The notes under the pieces: model-generated | Told to the model about the DNA's origin: nothing | The model's database searches: none | What the model saw: the letters and a program-made list of their open reading frames with translations, nothing else | Made by a program: the position numbers and the translations under genes | Origin: JAHBNG01 sp039028975 | GTDB lineage: Bacteria; Chloroflexota; Anaerolineae; Caldilineales; Caldilineaceae | Direction: 5' to 3' | NCBI GenBank assembly: GCA_039028975.1 | Contig: JBCCHB010000092.1 | Span: 1 to 64,000, forward strand | DNA length: 64,000 bases | Shown here: piece after piece, positions 43,392 through 53,536 of the stretch | Layout of the letters: every line of letters starts with the position of its first letter | Position numbering within the stretch: the stretch's first letter is position 1

Positions 43392-46300
43392 AAAACCCTG
43401 GAGCTGGCTCAGATCACCAATGCCAGCGGCCAACTTGGCAATGTTTTGCACCAATGCCAGCCGCGCGTTGCGGACCATCTCATCCTCGGCGTTGACCATG
43501 ACTGAATCAAAATACGCATTAATTGGCTCCTGCAATGCATGAAGTTGCTCCCCTAACCGTTCGGCAGGCTCATCCCCTATGCTTAGCCCACTGACGGCTG
43601 TTTCATAAGCTCGATGGAGATCATGTTCCACGTCAGCTTCGTATGCATTCGCGTTGAGAGGCAAGTCTTCCTCCAGATTGCGCGTAATACGAGCACAGCG
43701 GGCGTAAGCGGTAAAGGCATCAGACCACCAGGGCTGGTCTACTAACATACTTAACGCTTGGCAGGCCCTTTGTGCTCCAGTCGGGTTATTCCCTCGCTGG
43801 GCCAGCACAGCGTCGACCACATCATGGGCGAACCCAATCTCTGCCAACACACCTTGCAGGCGGCGTACAATAAAGGTTTCGGTTTCAGCCAACGATTCAA
43901 GCGACACCTCGATGGCCATCAATTCAGCCGCTTTCCCCAAGGCCTCAGTGATATCGAAATCCGTTTCTGTCTCCATCAGATTGTTGACAATTCCCAACGC
44001 CGCTCGACGTAGCCCAAAGGGGTCAGTACTACCTGTAGGAATGGCCCCTGCCGCAAAAAGGCCCGCCAGGCTATCCAGCTTATCCGCTAGACTGAGGGCC
44101 AAACCGGAGCCTGAGGCTGGGTTCGCATCACCTGCAGACCGAGGGAGATACTGTTCTCGAATGGCCTGCCCTACCTCGTCTGACTCTCCGCTGACTTTAG
44201 CGTAAATCTCACCCATAATGCCCTGAAGGCTGGTCATTTCCACTACCATGGATGTGGCTAGATCCGATTTACTCAGCTCAGCCGCTCGTTGGATTACGCC
44301 TATATCAGCATCTGATGCCCCCAGCATCTCGCCGATCTGAGGAGCCAGTGTAGTCAGACGCCCCACCTTGTCTAGCATGGATCCGAGCTTTTGATGGAAA
44401 GTCAGGGTTGACAGATTGGCGGTAAAGTCGCTGAGAGACTTCTCGGTATCTTGTTTATAAAAGAATTCGGCATCCGCGTAGCGAGCACGAATGACGCCCT
44501 CATTCCCCGCCTTGACCACATCTGGGTGAGCCAGCGGGTGGCTGTCCGAGTTGGCATTGGCAATGGTCACAAAGTAGGGCAGCATATCCCCCGATAGGTG
44601 GATGACTGGAAAATAGCGCTGGTGCTTCTTCATGACAGCAATGAGCACCGGTGAGGGCAGTTGGAGATATTTCTCCTCAAAGTGGCCGAGTATAGCCTGG
44701 GGCGCTTCAACTAGGTCCGTCACCTCCTCCAGCAGAGACGGCTCATCTGGATTCACGGCGTGAACACGCTTGACTGTATCGGCCACTAGGTGGGCAATTT
44801 GGGCTTTACGGATGGCTCGTTTCAGGACTACACCCTGGGCTGAAACCGCCTCAAAATACCCATCGGCGCTCTTTATAGTGAAGGTATCAAAACTATCCGC
44901 GTCTAATTCAGCAAAGCGGGGTTTGCGGCTTTCTCGACCGCTGGAGACGTCTGCCCAACTGAACGACACCTCTTGATCGCCATAGAGGGCAACCAGCCAG
45001 CGTAGCGGTCTCGAATAGGCAATGCCTGAGCGGTTCCAGCGCATAGATTTACCCCAGCGCAAGCTCTCCAAGAGCGCAATGCAAAGCGTTGGCAGTACTT
45101 GGGCCGTTGGTTGTCCCTCTACTTTACGTACGGCATAGATATACCCATCTCGCTTTTCCAATTCAGATGGATCAACATCCTGGCCCCGGGCAAACCCTTG
45201 GGCGGCCTTGGTAGGGTTGCCATCCTCATCATAGGCTCGATCCAAAGAAGGTCCCCGCTTCTCAACCACCTCATCTGGCTGATTAGGAGCCAACCCGGTT
45301 ATATAAGCAACCAGCCGACGACAGGTACCATCGACCGACAAGGTTTGGTAGGAGAGCTTATGCTCGTCCAATAGCTGGGTCATCTTCTCCTGCAGCATCT
45401 CTAGCCCATAAGGCACATCGGCTGCGGGCAACTCTTCCGAACCAATTTCTAGTAAGAAGGATTGCTCCGTCGTTACTAGAGGCATCTCAGGAGTTGATGA
45501 CTGACCAGCAGCTTGCGCACCTGAAGCCGTTCCGTTTGTGCTATTGACTTCATCATCAGGCAACCAAGGATATTCGTTGCGTTCCCGCTGGGCTATGTAG
45601 AGTTCAGAAATGGACTTGGCTTGCCTACGCATTTGGCCAAACATTTTGGCCCGCTCCGTTACCCCCACAGCCCCGCGTGAATCCATCAAGTTGAAGGTGT
45701 GGCTCTGGCGCAAAACAAAATCATGGGCGGGGACAGTCAACCCACGCTCAATACAAGATTGGGCTTCCGCATTATAGATGTCAAAGAGGGTACGCAGCCG
45801 ATCCACATCGGCGACTTCGTAATTATAGACGCAATGTTCAATCTCGGGATCTTTGTAGAGTTCGGCAAAAGTATGGTCCCCATCCACATCAATGTCCCAT
45901 ACCTGGGTCTTCTCTTGCAAGTACATGACAATGCGATCCAGCCCATAGGTGATCTCTACACTCACTGGCTCCAACGGTAAGCTGCCAGACTGCTGAAAGT
46001 AAGTAAACTGGGTGATCTCTTGTCCATCCAGCCAGACCTCCCAGCCCAAGCCCCAAGCACCCAGCGCCGGTGATTCCCAATTATCTTCCACAAAACGAAT
46101 ATCGTGGCGATTGCGATCCAGGCCAATAGCTTCCAGGCTGCCTAAGTATAACTCTTGGGGATTGCCCGGATCTGGCTTGAGGATGACCTGATACTGATGG
46201 TGCATCTGCATTCGGTTGGGGTTGTCGCCATAGCGCCCGTCGTCGGTACGATACGATGGCTCGGTATAGGCCACATTCCACGGCTCTGGTCCCAAAACGC

Positions 46301-46436
46301 GTAGCACCGTGGCCGGATTCATAGTTCCTGCGCCTACCTTTTCGCTGTATGGATGCCAGACGGTGCAGCCATTGGCAGACCAGTAGGTGTGTAATCGTTG
46401 AATAACTTCCTGCATGGAAGGATGTTGTTTGCTCAT
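43389..46436 (-). CDS. glyQS: glycine--tRNA ligase, fused alpha and beta subunits
   Basis: A 1015-residue fusion that charges tRNA-Gly. Residues 1-290 are the catalytic alpha subunit (NVAYTEPSYRTDDGRYGDNPNR, LGWEVWLDGQEITQFTYFQQ). A linker rich in Ser/Thr/Gly (about 300-325) leads to the beta subunit (FLLEIGSEELPAADVPYGLEML onward), with its HD-like and tRNA-binding portions (PSLLEEVTDLVEAPQAILG, KSDLATSMVVEMTSLQGIMG, DPFGLRRAALGI). In most bacteria glyQ and glyS are separate; fusion is known in a limited number of lineages. The gene ends inside the 81-bp repeat array. Confidence 0.96.
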   Translation of the reverse strand: MSKQHPSMQEVIQRLHTYWSANGCTVWHPYSEKVGAGTMNPATVLRVLGPEPWNVAYTEPSYRTDDGRYGDNPNRMQMHHQYQVILKPDPGNPQELYLGSLEAIGLDRNRHDIRFVEDNWESPALGAWGLGWEVWLDGQEITQFTYFQQSGSLPLEPVSVEITYGLDRIVMYLQEKTQVWDIDVDGDHTFAELYKDPEIEHCVYNYEVADVDRLRTLFDIYNAEAQSCIERGLTVPAHDFVLRQSHTFNLMDSRGAVGVTERAKMFGQMRRQAKSISELYIAQRERNEYPWLPDDEVNSTNGTASGAQAAGQSSTPEMPLVTTEQSFLLEIGSEELPAADVPYGLEMLQEKMTQLLDEHKLSYQTLSVDGTCRRLVAYITGLAPNQPDEVVEKRGPSLDRAYDEDGNPTKAAQGFARGQDVDPSELEKRDGYIYAVRKVEGQPTAQVLPTLCIALLESLRWGKSMRWNRSGIAYSRPLRWLVALYGDQEVSFSWADVSSGRESRKPRFAELDADSFDTFTIKSADGYFEAVSAQGVVLKRAIRKAQIAHLVADTVKRVHAVNPDEPSLLEEVTDLVEAPQAILGHFEEKYLQLPSPVLIAVMKKHQRYFPVIHLSGDMLPYFVTIANANSDSHPLAHPDVVKAGNEGVIRARYADAEFFYKQDTEKSLSDFTANLSTLTFHQKLGSMLDKVGRLTTLAPQIGEMLGASDADIGVIQRAAELSKSDLATSMVVEMTSLQGIMGEIYAKVSGESDEVGQAIREQYLPRSAGDANPASGSGLALSLADKLDSLAGLFAAGAIPTGSTDPFGLRRAALGIVNNLMETETDFDITEALGKAAELMAIEVSLESLAETETFIVRRLQGVLAEIGFAHDVVDAVLAQRGNNPTGAQRACQALSMLVDQPWWSDAFTAYARCARITRNLEEDLPLNANAYEADVEHDLHRAYETAVSGLSIGDEPAERLGEQLHALQEPINAYFDSVMVNAEDEMVRNARLALVQNIAKLAAGIGDLSQLQGF

Positions 46437-46529
46437 GGTAAAGTCCAGGTTGTTCAGGTGGTTGATTGGTCAATAAACGAGGGCTGAAAACCGATGTACT
46501 GATGACCAACCTACCGATGTACTGATGCC

Positions 46530-47792
46530 CTAAATCGGTCTCAAGGGAACCGGTGTAAAGGTGATGATAAAAATTAGGATAACCAAGTAACCAATCCAGC
46601 GGCGGCGTGGATCGAGTTCGGTCACGTCGTCCAAGGCGGGCGGATGAAAAGGGCCGATAATAAAAAAGATGAGGCCCAGCCAGAAGAACCAGCCAAAGAA
46701 GCCAATGGATTCTAAGCCTGGGATCCGCTCCTGAATAGCGGGAATACCCAAAAAGCCCAGAACGGCCATCATCACCATTGCAGCGACGTTGACTATCCGG
46801 GCGCGTTTTCCTAATAAAGCAAAGATTGTGTGGCCACCATCGAGTTGACCTACGGGTAACAGATTTAAAGCCGTGACCAGTAATCCAATCCAGGCAGCAA
46901 AGGTAACTTGGTTCATCAATACATCTTCACCCGAGATGGGGTTAGGCAGGACCTTACCAAAGACCGTGAGCTTAGCGTAGTAGTAAAGTATGCTGTTGCC
47001 TTCTAATAATCCTTGGCCTGTTGGTATGATGATAGAACTGGTACTCAACCCGACAAAGAGCAACGGGATGGCCAAGACAATCCCGGCCAATGGGCCAGCC
47101 ACACCCACATCAAAGAGTTTGCGTCGGTCAGAAATGGGTTCCTTCAGGCGGATAAAGGCACCCAGCGTGCCGAAGAAACCAACTGGGGGCGGCATGGGAA
47201 TGAAAAAAGGCAACGTAACAGCAATCTTATGATATCGAGCCGCAAAGTAGTGACCAAACTCATGAGCTGTTAAAATCCCCATAACGGTCAAGGCAAAGGG
47301 CCAGCCGGTAATAAGGAACTGTGGCAGAAAAAGGTCACTCAAACTGTCAATTTCTGCTCCCGCAGAACCATAGAGCGCACCGGTGGCAAATGTACTAAAG
47401 AGGGTTAACACAAAAAGGATCAAGTTGATGATGGGTTGATTGGCCGACGGTTTCACTACCCCTTGCATAATACGCAGAACGACAGATGTTCCAGCTTGGG
47501 CGGCGGTGGGTGTTGTTTCGCCAGAGGCACGGCTGCTTTCATGCTGAAGCACCGGTGTATAACCACGTTGATTGAACTCAGCCAACCAGTGGGGAAATAG
47601 CTCTTCACTTGGACGCAGCAGCCGTCCGCGCAGGACTACTGCTCCAAAGCGGGCATCTTTGGGCGTCTCCACAAACTCAATAGACATGTCTTTGCCTATT
47701 ACTTCTTGAGCATCAGCCAGAATCGCATCTGAGTTGAGATTTGGCTGTTCGCCACGAATTCGAAATGGAAAGGGATTTAGATTTTCAGACAT
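46530..47792 (-). CDS. site-2 protease family membrane metalloprotease (EGY-like M50)
   Basis: A 420-residue polytopic membrane protein of the M50/site-2 protease family, which cleaves substrates within the membrane. Zinc motif HEFGH is at residues 177-181 (HEFGHYFAARYHK) and the distal Asp motif at about 315 (LNLLPVGQLDGGH). A characteristic PFFIPMPPPVGFFGTLGAFI segment and GVAGPLAGI follow the HExxH, as in plant EGY and cyanobacterial homologues. The first 120 residues form a cytosolic domain (DAQEVIGKDMSIEF). There is no PDZ domain. No obvious anti-sigma substrate is adjacent, and no strong ribosome binding site is visible. Confidence 0.92.
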   Translation of the reverse strand: MSENLNPFPFRIRGEQPNLNSDAILADAQEVIGKDMSIEFVETPKDARFGAVVLRGRLLRPSEELFPHWLAEFNQRGYTPVLQHESSRASGETTPTAAQAGTSVVLRIMQGVVKPSANQPIINLILFVLTLFSTFATGALYGSAGAEIDSLSDLFLPQFLITGWPFALTVMGILTAHEFGHYFAARYHKIAVTLPFFIPMPPPVGFFGTLGAFIRLKEPISDRRKLFDVGVAGPLAGIVLAIPLLFVGLSTSSIIIPTGQGLLEGNSILYYYAKLTVFGKVLPNPISGEDVLMNQVTFAAWIGLLVTALNLLPVGQLDGGHTIFALLGKRARIVNVAAMVMMAVLGFLGIPAIQERIPGLESIGFFGWFFWLGLIFFIIGPFHPPALDDVTELDPRRRWIGYLVILIFIITFTPVPLRPI

Positions 47793-47888
47793 GGGTAGAA
47801 TTGTACCGTAACTCTACCTTCTCTTCATAAACTGGGGCAGGCGGGTCGTCGATTGGTCAGCTAGTCGGACGGTCAGCCGGAAACGCTG

Positions 47889-49184
47889 CTACGCGGGCTG
47901 AATAGACGTGTATGTGAGCAGTCCGTGAAGATTGTCTGTGCGAAAGATTCTGCGTATGTGTTGGGCAGGATTTTCGTTCCGATAGAGGCGACTATAAACG
48001 GTGTCTAGCAGAGCCTCTTCACCGTAGCCCCGCGACTGCAGCCCTTCTTCAATCAAGTGTAGAATCGTGTAGAGAAATTGGGGGGACGGTTCCGGTGAAC
48101 GAAGCCCATGAAGGATGACCTGTTGATGAAACCTCTGCATTCCTTCCCAGTATGCAGACCCGAGTACTTGGCGGATATATGCCCCTATGGCCTCGCCCGC
48201 TTCAATCATACCTAGTGCCAAGGCGGCTAGCGTCATATGTTGAGCCCAGGGTTGCTGGCAGGCAGGGCGAATTTCAATGGTGCTATATGCCGCGCGCAGG
48301 CGTGCGCTATTCCATATATAGTGATCGTGGAAGAGGAACGCCTCGAAATCTGGCCCGTGGGTACGCAGATATTCAGTAAAGGGCTGTGAGCCAGGAGACA
48401 CGAATTGTTCATCTTGTTGGATGAGGTGCGTTGTGCCCGCAATCGTTTCCACGAAGTCGAGTACATGGTGAAAGGGACGAGCGGGCATCCCGTGACGGTA
48501 TTCCTGCTCTCGTATGCGTGCCATTCGCCCTTCGCGGGCGCTGCAAAATGGACTACGTACCCCCTTAACGATGGGAGAATTTGCGCACAAGGCAATCAAT
48601 ACAGGAGCCATCAGATTTCCCAAGTTGAGCATCTCCACCATTTCCGCTCGGTTCAGTGAGATATGGAGTTGATCGCTGGCTGTTACTGTGTACCACAGCC
48701 AATCAAGCCCCATCGCCCGATAGAGGCTGAAATAGCGCTGCTTGGGTGACATCAATGGTAATCTGGGTGGTGTTAGGGGTTGCACGCCATAGGCCAAAAC
48801 GCGGTAGCCATAGTGGGCTGCGGCTCGAACCAATTGACGCACAGATTTTTCCATGATCTGCTTAATTTCAAAGAGATGTTGGCAGGGACGAGTATTAATC
48901 TCGATAGTCCCCAATCCAACTTCAAGCATATAGGTATAGTCGTCTCCCCTCAGACCGACAATCATCTGCTCGTTACCCGAGCGAACTTGACCATAGACTG
49001 GCTCTAGCGTTGGGTTTTCCAGCAGCAGAGGCCACAAACGACGAACATCAGCGGCTTCACCGTTTTGGGTAACAATAGGAAACTCAGCCTCCCGTCCCAC
49101 TGTGCGCGGATTTGCCCCCTGCACGGGAAACCGCTCACAAAATGTATCTGCAATCGATTCTAAAGAACGTTGAAGCTGATCCAT
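47889..49184 (-). CDS. glutamate--cysteine ligase (plant-type, GCS2 family)
   Basis: A 431-residue ATP-grasp-like carboxylate-amine ligase of the GCS2 family, which joins glutamate to cysteine through the gamma-carboxyl, the first step towards glutathione or related thiols. Signature segments are VGREAEFPIV, YMLEVGLGTIEINTRPC, ASDQLHISLN, CANSPIVKGVRSPFCSAREGRM and ARLRAAYSTIEIRPACQQPW. No glutathione synthetase lies near, so the pathway end product is unknown. The ATG at 49184 fits the family start. Confidence 0.85.
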   Translation of the reverse strand: MDQLQRSLESIADTFCERFPVQGANPRTVGREAEFPIVTQNGEAADVRRLWPLLLENPTLEPVYGQVRSGNEQMIVGLRGDDYTYMLEVGLGTIEINTRPCQHLFEIKQIMEKSVRQLVRAAAHYGYRVLAYGVQPLTPPRLPLMSPKQRYFSLYRAMGLDWLWYTVTASDQLHISLNRAEMVEMLNLGNLMAPVLIALCANSPIVKGVRSPFCSAREGRMARIREQEYRHGMPARPFHHVLDFVETIAGTTHLIQQDEQFVSPGSQPFTEYLRTHGPDFEAFLFHDHYIWNSARLRAAYSTIEIRPACQQPWAQHMTLAALALGMIEAGEAIGAYIRQVLGSAYWEGMQRFHQQVILHGLRSPEPSPQFLYTILHLIEEGLQSRGYGEEALLDTVYSRLYRNENPAQHIRRIFRTDNLHGLLTYTSIQPA

Positions 49185-49301
49185 ATGCGCAATTGGTCAC
49201 ACCGAGACGATACACACCCAAAGGTGCTTGCCGATAAGACTAATTTACTCAATACCGGACGGAATCTTCAATTAGCAAAAGTGTCAGGTAGCAGGAAACA
49301 C

Positions 49302-50072
49302 CTATCGCAATGTCTGAACCAAAACGGGTAGCTCACGGAAGTGGCGACAGATAGCGTGGGCACGCGTCTTGTGGCTCCCTCGGTCGACTATGCCTGTAAA
49401 GAGGACGGCCCGCATACCCAACGAGATGGGGCCTACCACATCATTGCTTTCTCGGTCACCGATATGCGCAATGGCACGGGGCGATACACCCAACTGGAGA
49501 GCGGCCTGACGAAAAACCTCTGGTGCTGGTTTGGAGGCACCCACCTCATCTGAGAAGATAAAGACGCTGAAATATTGAAGCAAGCCCTGGCTGTTGAGCA
49601 AGTGACGAAGTCCCCGTCCGTGGGTATGAATGGTATCAGAAATGATGCCCAGCTTGTAAGAATCCGATAAAATCTGTAACGTGTTGTGGATGCTAGGCGC
49701 AAAATCAGGCGGGATTCGGACCTCCATCGACTCGATCTCATGAACCAAGTCACCTATTTCTCGTACGAGTTGACCGTATTGTCCTGGCCTTGGTGACAAG
49801 CCTAACCGTTCATAGGCATAGGAGAGGCGTGTCATGACCCCGGGCGTTCGATGATTTCGATGCCACTCTTGGCGAAATCGTTCGTTAGCCCACCCATAAG
49901 CAGACATGGCTTCTTCCGCTGAAATGGAGGGGTACCGGGTGGTAACGTGCTGAACAAAGAGTTGGCTACGGGTCTCGGCTTTGCTGGGCAATCCCAACGC
50001 CAGTCGTTTCGATTCATCTGAATCATCTGCTGCAATAGTATCCCAAAAGTCGAACGTAATGGCTTCAATCAT
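49302..50072 (-). CDS. HAD-superfamily hydrolase
   Basis: A 256-residue haloacid dehalogenase-type hydrolase. Motif I is FDFWDT (the nucleophile Asp and acid/base pair appear as D-F-W-D), motif II the LGIISDT Ser/Thr area, motif III Lys in SDEVGASKPAPEVF, and motif IV HIGDRESNDVVG. The helical cap between motifs I and II indicates subfamily I. It probably acts on a small phosphate ester; the substrate is unknown. I choose the ATG at 50072 right before IEAITFDFWDT; an in-frame TTG 12 codons upstream is the alternative. Confidence 0.9.
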   Translation of the reverse strand: MIEAITFDFWDTIAADDSDESKRLALGLPSKAETRSQLFVQHVTTRYPSISAEEAMSAYGWANERFRQEWHRNHRTPGVMTRLSYAYERLGLSPRPGQYGQLVREIGDLVHEIESMEVRIPPDFAPSIHNTLQILSDSYKLGIISDTIHTHGRGLRHLLNSQGLLQYFSVFIFSDEVGASKPAPEVFRQAALQLGVSPRAIAHIGDRESNDVVGPISLGMRAVLFTGIVDRGSHKTRAHAICRHFRELPVLVQTLR

Positions 50073-50133
50073 ATAAGTCTTCGGTGCCGATACGTGAAGT
50101 GCAAGCAATTGAACATGGAATCAATGCCCCTAT

Positions 50134-50946
50134 TCAAAGCAACCGCATTCTGCCCACCAATACAGGCGGAATTTCGCTGAATTTGCCGCTCCACCCTAAG
50201 GGAAAGCGACTCGGCTGGTTCTCTGGTGAAAAAGCTCGCTCATCCAATGCATCCATGACCAGGCCAGCAGCAAAGGCTGGTTGGAGCAACAGGTGGAGGG
50301 GACGCTCAAAGTAGCGCTGGGGTTCTGGCTGATTTGCTAATGCCAAGCCCCATTCAACAATAGGTGTCATATATTTGGTCACCTTGACACCGTAAGTAGT
50401 CATCATTTCGCCCCGATTTTCCATCTCGGCAAAGGGAGCCGCAAAGGCCTGATTGAAGCACGGATGGGCTGTGGCAAAGATAAAGCGCCCGCCAGGTTTC
50501 AGTAATTTTGCCAGTGCCTTCATTAACGGTTCAATGTCAGCAATATCCATCAAGGCCATGGTGCAAAAGGCTGCATCAAATCTTTGAGAACCGAGAGCAA
50601 GCAGGGCCTCTTCATCGGTGGCATCTAAAACGTGGTAGGTTATTGAACCGCCCGATTCAAAGGTCATCGGGTAGCGTTGGGCACGTTCGACCAGCGCATC
50701 TGCAAAATCAAAGGCATCTACATTGCCACCAAGTGTAGCCAGTCGTCTCGAATAGAGGCCATTGCCACAGCCAATATCTAGTACTCGTTCTCCGGCTTTC
50801 AAATCTAGCAGCTTTTGGGCGCTTGGCCAGATCAGTTCATTAACGAAGTCATTCCCTTCATCACCCATGCGCTTATCCCAGGCATCTGCATTGGCATTCC
50901 AAGCCGTGCGGGTCTCTTGGTTATATTGGTCTGCTTTTTCTTGCAT
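50134..50946 (-). CDS. class I SAM-dependent methyltransferase
   Basis: A 270-residue methyltransferase of the Methyltransf_11/25 type. SAM-binding motif I is VLDIGCGNGLYSRRLA (about 55-70), motif II the acidic VDAFDFADALVE, and post motifs FDAAFCTMALMDIAD and LKPGGRFIFATAHPCF. The substrate is unknown; the sequence resembles enzymes methylating small molecules or quinone-like compounds. It starts 12 bases after the HlyD-like gene stop codon on the same strand, so the two are probably co-transcribed. Confidence 0.93.
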   Translation of the reverse strand: MQEKADQYNQETRTAWNANADAWDKRMGDEGNDFVNELIWPSAQKLLDLKAGERVLDIGCGNGLYSRRLATLGGNVDAFDFADALVERAQRYPMTFESGGSITYHVLDATDEEALLALGSQRFDAAFCTMALMDIADIEPLMKALAKLLKPGGRFIFATAHPCFNQAFAAPFAEMENRGEMMTTYGVKVTKYMTPIVEWGLALANQPEPQRYFERPLHLLLQPAFAAGLVMDALDERAFSPENQPSRFPLGWSGKFSEIPPVLVGRMRLL

Positions 50947-50958
50947 TATCAGCTCCTC

Positions 50959-52539
50959 CTACTGGCCCATGGCTATTTCAGCGGCTAAATTCCAGCTCAA
51001 ACGAGAATCACTTTCGGACAGGGCAACGATGATTGAGTGCGAGCTTTTGGTCGATTGATTCGCTTCATCTTGACGGATTTGGGTGATTACACCAGGCAAA
51101 ACTAAGTCTGCGATTGCTGGAAACGTTACCGTTACAAGTTGACCTTGGGCTACGCTTAGTGTACCCATATCCGCCAGCCCATCTGCTACAATTTGCCAAG
51201 TTGCGATATCTCCCAGTCGAACAAGCTGTTGGCCAGGTTCAACAAATTCACCCAGCTGGACAGTAAATTCACCCACTACACCAGAGAATGGGGCGACTAG
51301 CTTTGTCTCTTCTAAGGCCACCTCGGCTTCCAACATGGCTACCTTGGCATGGGCCATTTCGGCTTGGGCCAGCGTCAATACATTGCTGCCATTCTCTTCC
51401 CTTGCCAGGGCCAAATTGGCTTGAGCTTGCCTTAGTTCGGCTTCGGCGGCATCGATAGTGTTTTGAGAAACTGGGTTTAGCACTCGCTCTAGCTCGGCTT
51501 CTGCCGTACTGACTCTGGCTTGGGCTTGGCTAATCTCGGCAGGCCCCGCCCCCTGAGTTGCCTGTTCAAATCGAGCCTTGGCTCGCTCGTGCTCGATGGT
51601 CGCCTGTTCTAATATCTGGGATTCGGGCAACATGGCAATATCATTTCGCCATTTGACCGCGTTGTAGGCATTTTGAGCACGCCGCAGAGCGGACTCTACA
51701 TTCTGCAGTTCTGCTTGGGCTTCAGAGAGTACACTATTATCAGGTCCATTTAGCAGATCCTCTAGGGCCGCTTGGGCAGCTTCTAATTTGGCCACTGCTG
51801 CGGTTTCGTCTTCTACTTTTACATCGGCAGTTAGGCTATCTAATCGAGCCTGGGCGGCATCTACGGCTGCTTCAGCCGCAACAATTGTCTGATTTTTTTC
51901 ACCGCTCTGAAGTGCTTCTAATCGAGATGTAATTTGTTCGAGTGTTGTGTGAGCTTGAGCTACCGCAACGACTTGACGAGCATTGTCCAATGCAAGAATC
52001 GTTTGTCCTTCTTCAACCCATTCCCCTTCAGTTACATAGATTTCTTTTATGATGCCACTAATGGGGAGTCCCAAGTTTGCCTGCCGCAGCGGCCTTACAA
52101 AGCTAGTAAGCCTTTGACTCCCAGTAGTTGACGCTGGGTTGGCTTCAGCTATAGCAGGTTTTGGCACAATTGGTTCTGCTTCGCTAGCAACGGGTGGTTG
52201 TGGAGGGAAGATCGAGCGAACGAGCGCTGTACCTTGCCCAGTACCATAAAGAAAGAGAAGTGCAGAAGAAAGAATGAAGAGGAATAATAGGACAAAGATG
52301 TTCCGTCTGCGGCGGCGCTGACGGTCCCATTTCTCTGCGGCCTGATCCGTAAGCGCTGGTGATTGGGATGGCTGTCCCCACTGGACTGGGTAAGGCATGA
52401 TGACGTATTGGATATTTTGGCCACTCTCATTGGGAGGGGTGCGCAATATCTGTGGCAGTTGCGGGGCCGGAGGCGTTGCCTTTGGTCTTTCTTCCCGCTT
52501 TGCATAATACGGCTGTGATGGCCGATTGGGAATAGTCAT
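50959..52539 (-). CDS. HlyD/MFP-type membrane-fusion (biotin-lipoyl-like) protein
   Basis: A 526-residue protein with one N-terminal membrane segment (80-98) preceded by a Pro-rich cytosolic stretch and basic residues. The outside part has the two halves of a lipoyl-like domain (GLPISGIIKEIYVTEGEWVEEGQTILALD; ETKLVAPFSGVVGEFTVQLGEFVEPGQQLVRLGD) separated by a long Ala/Gln/Glu-rich coiled-coil hairpin (about 190-420), and a C-terminal beta domain. This is the periplasmic adaptor layout of tripartite efflux or secretion systems. No ABC or RND pump lies next to it, so the partner is unknown; single-membrane bacteria use such proteins with MacB-like transporters. Confidence 0.88.
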   Translation of the reverse strand: MTIPNRPSQPYYAKREERPKATPPAPQLPQILRTPPNESGQNIQYVIMPYPVQWGQPSQSPALTDQAAEKWDRQRRRRRNIFVLLFLFILSSALLFLYGTGQGTALVRSIFPPQPPVASEAEPIVPKPAIAEANPASTTGSQRLTSFVRPLRQANLGLPISGIIKEIYVTEGEWVEEGQTILALDNARQVVAVAQAHTTLEQITSRLEALQSGEKNQTIVAAEAAVDAAQARLDSLTADVKVEDETAAVAKLEAAQAALEDLLNGPDNSVLSEAQAELQNVESALRRAQNAYNAVKWRNDIAMLPESQILEQATIEHERAKARFEQATQGAGPAEISQAQARVSTAEAELERVLNPVSQNTIDAAEAELRQAQANLALAREENGSNVLTLAQAEMAHAKVAMLEAEVALEETKLVAPFSGVVGEFTVQLGEFVEPGQQLVRLGDIATWQIVADGLADMGTLSVAQGQLVTVTFPAIADLVLPGVITQIRQDEANQSTKSSHSIIVALSESDSRLSWNLAAEIAMGQ

Positions 52540-52794
52540 CTATTCGATCCTTTATCCTTCTATAGGTTGTTTTCGTTTGGGTGACGAGTAGCACACACAA
52601 AGAGATGTGACGCTAGTATCTATTATAACGTAGAAGCTGGATTAATCAATTACAAAACGTTTGCATTTTTGTATACGGATGGAGTGCTGACTGCGATAGA
52701 TATCTGATGTGAGGATATGTTGTTAGAGAGAAGTGTGGAATGAAGAATCTTTCAATGAGACTATGGCCCATTGATTATAAAAATGCCTTTCAAT

Positions 52795-52821
52795 AAAAAA
52801 GCCACATCAATTAGATGCGGC
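52795..52821 (-). terminator. intrinsic terminator of trxA
   Basis: On the minus strand GCCGCATC pairs with GATGTGGC (one G-U) around a 5-base loop and is followed by six T residues, 25 bases after the trxA stop codon. Confidence 0.85.
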
Positions 52822-52847
52822 TCTTTGGGTTCCTTCCGTCTATAACG

Positions 52848-53198
52848 TTAGTCAGCTGCTACCGCAGCTGTCTCTGTAAGGTGCGGTTCAATCTCGCTCA
52901 ACAGTTGCGCTTTGGGGCGGAAACCAGTAATTCGAGTCTTCACTTCGCCATCTTTGAAGAGCAAGAGCGCCGGAATCCCCATGACGCCATAGGCCATCAT
53001 TGTGCTTTGATTTGCATCCACGTCGACTTTGCCAATGATTAGTCTTCCATCCATCTCACCTGAAATATCTTCTAGAACAGGCGCGATCATCTTACATGGT
53101 CCACACCACTCAGCCCAAAAGTCAACCAGTACGGGGGTCTTCGATTCAATCACCTTCTGTTGAAAGTCTGCATCAGTAATTTCGATTGTGTTACCCAT
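52848..53198 (-). CDS. trxA: thioredoxin
   Basis: A 116-residue thioredoxin, a cytosolic disulfide reductant. The active site WCGPCK follows VLVDFWAEW, and the cis-Pro loop is MGIPALLLF. Length is typical plus a short Ala-rich tail. AAGGAG lies upstream of the ATG at 53198. It has its own terminator and a long upstream region, so it is probably monocistronic. Confidence 0.97.
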   Translation of the reverse strand: MGNTIEITDADFQQKVIESKTPVLVDFWAEWCGPCKMIAPVLEDISGEMDGRLIIGKVDVDANQSTMMAYGVMGIPALLLFKDGEVKTRITGFRPKAQLLSEIEPHLTETAAVAAD

Positions 53199-53536
53199 AA
53201 GAATAGTTCTCCTTATATTCAATATATTTCAATTACGGAAATATGAAGCTCGTTTTCCTGATATATTTTGATAGGTATGTAGTTTGAATGGTCTTCCCTC
53301 TACACTGCTGTAAGAATACGTACAAACTAGTAGAATACTGCGGTCGTTTTCAAATATAAGTAGCCGATCGCAACCCTTCAATGAGTACACCTTCGTATCG
53401 AAAATGCGCTCCAGTTTACGTGAAGAATATACTTCTTCATATTACCTAGACAACTGAGCGAAACAATATCTTACCCTCTCATAAGAAAAGGAGCAATTTC
53501 AATCAATTACAGCAGAGATATGGTATACTTTCTCAC
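53199..53536. other. intergenic region with a TACTGCGGTCGTTTT repeat
   Basis: No gene is seen. Positions 53337-53352 read ATACTGCGGTCGTTTT, identical to the minus-strand reading of the right arm at 38510-38530. Divergent promoters for trxA and the cupin gene must lie here; none is clear. Confidence 0.45.
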
